Source: Eucommia ulmoides (lineage: Eukaryota; Streptophyta; Magnoliopsida; Garryales; Eucommiaceae). Taken from it: a stretch of DNA of 64,000 nt. This document shows, one piece after another, positions 59,167 to 64,000 of this stretch. The stretch lies in assembly GCA_016647705.1 (NCBI GenBank), contig CM028336.1, forward strand, positions 3,038,001 through 3,102,000. The letters are read 5' to 3'. Under the pieces are notes generated by a model. It saw only the letters and a list, made by a program, of their open reading frames with translations. It was not told the DNA's origin and did not search any database. Numbering within the stretch: position 1 is the stretch's first letter; the number at the start of each line of letters is the position of its first letter. The position numbers were made by a program, and so were the translations under genes.

Positions 59167-62100
59167 TTTTGAAGATAGTTTTCAGCTGAGAACTTGGTGT
59201 AGGAATGTGGTCATTGTGGTGTACTGTTATCCTTGTAAGAAGTGACTCTTTATGTAGTCTATAAAAGGATACACATGGAATTGTATTTTTGCCTTTGGCA
59301 TCAACTACATCTGACTGATTGAGAATCCAGCGCTGATGTTGTCTATCCTGTCATAAAAATCAGCAAAGACTGGTGGTGTGAACAAGCTGCTTGAATAGTA
59401 TATGTTTGCGCTCTTAGACTGGTGGTGTGAACAAGCTGCTTGAATAGTATATGTTTGCGCTCTTAGTTTTGTATATCTTCTATTATATGAAATATGGATT
59501 TCAATTTAGATTTATAAACCTTTTAAAATGTTGATGACTTTTTTCTTATTAGGACATTAGCAATATCTTTGCAAACATGTCAAGGGCATGAGTGCAGATT
59601 ATGCCTTAATTTTTGAAGCTGTAGTTATTCTGTGTGGATCCTTAACGAAATATGTTGTGAACATATCCTAATGGTTTGATTTTTTTTTTGTTTCTTTCAG
59701 GTGGAGTTCTTTGACCGATATAAGGTATGGAATATGGATACAAGAGCATTTTCATTCTGTGTGCTTCCTTCTCAACATCAAACTGGTGGATATGTTAAAA
59801 TACTTTTGCTATCAGTTTGTATTATTTTTCTTCACCAATAATAAATTAACATGATCAGCTAGTAATATATGTTTGCAGGCCCTACAACTTTATCATTTTT
59901 GACCATCAATGGCATCCTAGAGATGGTGAATTTATACCGGTGATAAACAATATTTTGATGGCTGTAATCCTTTGCTGTCAGTGTCAACTTTTATCAAACT
60001 GACATATAAATCTCTGGAAGCATGAGTTTGCAGCAATAAGCCAGTTCAACACTAATTTTTCTGTGTACCAACCTTTTGACATTCCCCCCTTTAACAAAAG
60101 ATGGTTTTGGCTAGGTTTCTTCATACTTGACATTTTCTATTGTTGGTTTTGTATATGAGAAAGAATTGTTCAACCCAATGAGGCTTGTCAAAAAGTAGAA
60201 AACATGCACTGTCCCATGTTAGACTTACCGGTGATCTAGTCATGTCATCTGCAATCTAAAATGCCTTCCTTAATGCGTTTTTTTTTCTTCCACTTGTGTT
60301 CTTTACTTCTAGCAGTAATTGTAGTATACCAATGTCTGTGCTATTGTTGATCCGGTAATTTGTGTTTTAGGTTGGGGAACTCACTGCCTTGCTGACATCT
60401 GATTTGGGCTCACTCAAAAACATTGTGAGTGAAAATATTTCAAGAGATCGTGGTTTCAGGGCTCTATCTGAGGCAAGCTACTCTTCATTAAGCAAAAGTG
60501 AGCTATATGTTTACTTATTTCACCTTTTATAATTGAAAAAAATGACTAGCTAACTAATAAGCTTTCCCCAAGATTTGACTTACAATTCAACATTAACTGC
60601 AATTTCTTGAATCCCGTTTTTATTTCCCAAAATTTTTGGTTCTAGAAATGATTGATGCCAAATAGCTGAGACAAGGCTCAGATGACCGGTTTTGTGATAG
60701 TATTACGTCTCTTACTTTCTCTGTTATTATAGCAAAAAACAATTCCAATCTTTCTCTACTCTTGCAGGTTGTTGGGACAATGTGTCTACTTTTCATTTTA
60801 TCCCCCCAACTTGCACCAATTTTGGGCCTGCTTATGCTAACGGTGTCCGTTTTAGTTGGTAAGTGTTTTGACAGCAGTAACTTATTCTTTACTTTCTTCA
60901 TATTAGAATGTCAAAATGCTTTTACACCACCATGAAAGTCTGTTGCGATTACAGTCTACTTCAAACCTACTGCATACTTTCTTGAGTTTCATCCCTTTTT
61001 GTTAGTTTATGTTTGCTTCATGATGGAAGTGTAACGAAAGTGGATTTTTGTTTTTTCCCTTTTAACAAAAAGTAAAGGAACTTATTTTTGAGGGTCCTTC
61101 TTCCTTAAATCTGATGGCGTCAATATGTGTTCATTTCTGATAGTTTGTGGTAGGTTACCATTTACTATTAATATGATCAAGGTTTCTGTGTGGAATGTCT
61201 TAAACTAGTATATGTACAAATGGGAAATCTGTATGGAATGTTTAAACTAGTATATGTCCGATGTGGTATTCCTTGTTATATCTAGAACCTCACATAACAC
61301 CTTGTTTAATGTTGTCTTTCCTGCTACTGATAATTTTCAATTCTCAGCTGTGTACAAGCGGTCCACTGTGAAAGTTTTTAAAGCTCATGGATTGGCCCAA
61401 GCATCCCTGGCCGATTGTGTAAACGAAACATTTTCTGCTATTCGTACTGTAAGTTCTTGTAATGTTTAAATGTGTATCATAATGTTTACCAATTCCTTCG
61501 ATGATACTCATATCATCAACACAATTAATGGCCTTTGCTCCTGCAGGTAAGATCATTTGGGGGAGAAAAACGTCAAATGTCGATGTTTGGTAGCCAGGTA
61601 ATCATGGATGTTTAAAGAATCCTTGTTTCTTTGGTGTCTAATGTCTTTGCAAACATCTGCCATCATGGAAACACTAGTTCCACCATATTTATGGACTTGG
61701 CATCTTCTTGGTGTGAGCTTGACAGGTTCTTGCTTATCAAAGCAGTGGCATAAAGCTTGGGGCTTTTAAATCCTTTAATGAATCAGTGACTAGAGTGGCA
61801 GTTTATGTATCTCTATTGGCCTTATACTGTCTTGGAGGAGGCAAAGTAAAAGCAGTAAGCATTTTTGTGATGGTCTACGTATTTCATATCTCTTTTGGAT
61901 GTTGTATGTTTGAGAGCTAGAATGGGTGTCTCTCCAAACAAAATGATTCTGATCTTGCTCAACTCATAATTCGATACGACTGTTTAGGGATTATTTTTTT
62001 GTACCAGTATTAATTGCTTGAAGTGTTTCTAATGTACTGCATGTAGGGTGAACTCTCTGTGGGAACTGTGGCTTCTTTTATCGGATACACTTTTACATTA

Positions 62101-62465
62101 ACTTTTGCGGTGAGTCCTCTTTCTGGTTGTGCGCTTCTTGCTATTTTCAACTTCAAATATATGCCACATGGTATATTATTGTCTTCAGGTTCAAGGGCTT
62201 GTTAACACATTTGGAGATCTTCGAGGCGCATTTGCTGCTACAGAGAGAATTAACTCTGTTTTATCCGCATCTGAAATTGATGAAGCCCTTGCCTATGGTC
62301 TAGAGAAAGACATGAAGCAGAAAAAGCATGATAAAAGTTTGGAGATGTTCTTGGTCAATGGATCTAATGAAGGAAGGAAATTTCAGAATCTGGGGTACAT
62401 GGCATCTTTAAAATCAGCTGGGGATGTCCGTAGCCTTGCACGGGTTGGTGATATCTGTCTTGAAG
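57868..62465 (+). CDS. ABCB28: ABCB28-like chloroplast half-size ABC transporter (3' part outside window)
   Basis: TAP-type half transporter expected in the plastid envelope. Exons: 57868-58267, 58881-59068, 59701-59724, 60371-60472, 60768-60858, 61348-61448, 61547-61597, 61726-61854, 62047-62109, 62189-62465; 475 codons, in phase throughout. The Ser/Arg-rich N-terminus (1-100, MASAVSLLNFSLNF) looks like a transit peptide. The transmembrane domain includes LAVSFITLVGCTSCTLTMPIF, FILSPQLAPILGLLMLTVSVLVA, NETFSAIRTVRSFGGEKRQM and FIGYTFTLTFAVQGLVNTFG. The final exon ends GDICLEG with donor GTATTT at 62466. Walker A, signature and Walker B are not in the window and must lie further right, past a retrotransposon. 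The intron after exon 4 has a GC donor (60473). Exon 3 is only 24 bp. Confidence 0.92.
59132..59163. repeat. poly-C run in ABCB28-like intron 2
   Basis: More than 25 consecutive C residues follow TTTGCTT. Length is likely unstable and may be a sequencing artefact. Confidence 0.85.
59369..59466. repeat. perfect 49-bp tandem duplication in ABCB28-like intron 2
   Basis: ACTGGTGGTGTGAACAAGCT to TTTGCGCTCTTAG occurs twice without differences (59369-59417, 59418-59466), so it is recent or an assembly error. Confidence 0.92.
61184..61260. repeat. short imperfect direct repeat in ABCB28-like intron 5
   Basis: CTGTGTGGAATGTCTTAAACTAGTATATGT-like sequence recurs as CTGTATGGAATG, TTTAAACTAGTATATGT about 40 bp later. 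Confidence 0.75.
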
Positions 62466-62939
62466 GTATTTTGTATTTGGTGTCTTGCTCTGGTTTGGCG
62501 TTTATGGAAGACCACATCTCACTTTACATTTTCCTAGTCTATTTTCCATCCGTAAAACAAATAAGTATTGACTCCCCTCCAAAATAATATTAGTCAATAG
62601 GACGTGTAGGATCCTTCCAAACACAATCCAAGGGCTGGGATTTAATACACATCTTCACATGTTGATTCAATGGCTCTGGGAGGTTAATTTCATTAAGTAT
62701 TATAGAGATTTATTTGAATAAATCATATAACTCTAAATTAGTACTCGGAAAAGTGAAAGGATTTTATTAATACAAAATTAAATCACATAAAGAGTAATTT
62801 TTTAAAAATTACTTTAGAGTGTGCCTTTAGGCATGGGTACCTGCTAGTATCTTTATATTACGAAGATAGTTGAGATTGCATAAACTATCGTATTATTTTG
62901 CAAGTTATAAGTAGAGGTTTATTTCTAATGGAAAACTAT

Positions 62940-63306
62940 TGTTAAATACTGAAATTTTTTGATAGACTAATTAGCAAATAGTTAAGTAAGTGTTGAGAAG
63001 GTTCTATTCCCTCTTGGTTAGTTGAATGAGTTGTTAGTTGAATTGTTTGTTAGAGGAATTGTGTGTTAGGTTGGGGTTAATAAATAGCAAGTAAGGGCTT
63101 GGGGGTAGGGGATGGAAAATTTGGAAAGGAATTGGGAGAGACTAGGCTCTCAAAATCCTAGAGTGATTTACTGTTTTTTTGTATTTTCATTCCACATTTA
63201 CTGTTTCTGTAATTGTCCTTCATTGTTTTGGTGAAATCAATTACATTTCCTTTCAATTACTTTATTCTTTTCATTATATCGATTAAAGCTTGAGAGTGAT
63301 CTATCA
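62940..63306 (+). repeat. 5' LTR of the Ty3/gypsy-type element
   Basis: TG..CA ends, 367 bp. TTAATAAATAGCAAGTAAGG (63078) could hold the TATA-like promoter word. Confidence 0.7.
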
Positions 63307-63342
63307 AATTGGTAATCAGAGCAGTGACTATTCTGGGATAAC

Positions 63343-64000
63343 ATGGCACAAAAGAAGGTTGAAGCATTGGAGGAGAAGATGGACCTTGTCCAGATGAAAT
63401 GGCAGAAGGAGATCGAGTCTATGCGTACTGAAGTTAAGAGAATCGGTGTCTTGGAGAAGACAATCGGTCTTATGATGGGGAAGTTAGATCAATTGGTGCG
63501 AAGGGAAGACATGAGTTCTTCATCGAAGATCGTGGAGAAATAGAAGCAGCCAGAAATTATGGAGTCGTAGACCATGGGAGAAGGAGTTACGACAAAAGTG
63601 TTTGGGAATAGATCGTATAGGAGATTGGAATTACCTATTTTCACTGGGATTGACCGATGGATGGATTTTTAGAGCTGAATGGTACTTCGCGATGAACCAG
63701 ATGAACGATGGTGAGAGATTAGAAGCGGTGGCTCTGAGCATGGAAAGTAAAGCCCTAGTGTCACGGTCCGAGCCTTTCGAGGCTGGAAAGCGGGTCGTGC
63801 GACGCTAACTAGGGGATCGCCTAGTAGCAAGTCTGAAGATCAGAGAATCTTTAATAACGGAAGCGGTTTCAATAGTAACGAGTTTCCCTACAACAACACA
63901 TGCTGACAATGTAGAGAAGAATATAATTACAATAACAACAACAATTGTATTAATATCAAAGGTTACAAGGTGTGAAAGACTTGAATGACTTCAAGAGCAT
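63343..64000 (+). pseudogene. decayed gag of the Ty3/gypsy-type element
   Basis: The frame starts MAQKKVEALEEKMDLVQ, a coiled-coil typical of this gag type, and stops at 63541-63543. RRLELPIFTG follows in the first frame and DGWIFRAEWYFAMNQM in another (63656 onwards), so a frameshift splits the conserved gag block; more stops follow. Coding is broken before any protease. Confidence 0.75.

Larger units (their letters stand above)
62940..64000 (+). mobile_element. Ty3/gypsy-type LTR retrotransposon, left part, in an ABCB28-like intron
   Basis: The 5' LTR (62940-63306, 367 bp) runs TGTTAAATACTG to GATCTATCA. A primer site like that for initiator tRNA-Met (TGGTAATCAGAGC) starts at 63310. A decayed gag region follows to the window end. 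The element lies downstream of the exon ending at 62465 in the same orientation as the gene. The right end and a second target repeat are outside the window; ACTAT (62935-62939) would be the left copy. Confidence 0.8.

Overview
The window is nuclear DNA from a flowering plant, most likely a core eudicot. The DNA is AT-rich, the genes have many short exons with GT/AG (occasionally GC/AG) introns, every protein belongs to a plant family, and the gaps are packed with Helitrons, MULEs, MITEs, SINEs and LTR retroelements. The species cannot be named from sequence alone. Exon coordinates below were built by hand from splice signals and reading phase, and no transcript data were available.

Six genes are supported. 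From left to right they are: an RS40/RS41-type SR splicing factor (minus, 983-4752, with a 5' UTR exon ending at 5580); a type-B two-component response regulator (minus, 12679-16010, 8 exons, 486 aa); an intronless DREB-type AP2/ERF factor (plus, 24095-24697); a cytosolic-type valyl-tRNA synthetase (minus, 25232-33578, 21 exons, 1067 aa); a Per1/PGAP3-like GPI-anchor remodelling protein (minus, 35704-40358, 5 exons, 343 aa); and the N-terminal two thirds of an ABCB28-like plastid half-size ABC transporter (plus, 57868 to at least 62465; the ATPase domain lies beyond the window). These genes do not form a pathway. They cover RNA processing, cytokinin-type signalling, stress transcription, translation, ER lipid-anchor remodelling and plastid transport.

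The rest is layered mobile DNA. At 6123-12000 there is a complete non-autonomous LTR retrotransposon with a CATAG target duplication, a tRNA-Asp-type primer site and a decayed gag-like frame. It sits inside an older MITE-like element. At 19708-20771 a candidate MULE carries a decayed copy of the first coding exon of the SR gene found 15 kb away. At 40.8-51.7 kb three copies of an unclassified repeat occur. One is split by a 2.9 kb Helitron whose empty A|T target site is preserved in the next copy, and the Helitron itself is split by a foldback MITE. At 51.7-55.7 kb an endogenous pararetrovirus-like coat-protein relic is split by a solo LTR, which is split by a MULE with a 9-bp target duplication. 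An inverted Helitron of the same family ends 281 bp upstream of the ABCB28 start codon. A Ty3/gypsy element (62940 to the window end) lies in an ABCB28 intron.

The best leads are the Pack-MULE candidate with the captured SR exon, the Helitron with its empty site, and the three-level nest in the viral relic. No wholly new protein system was found.
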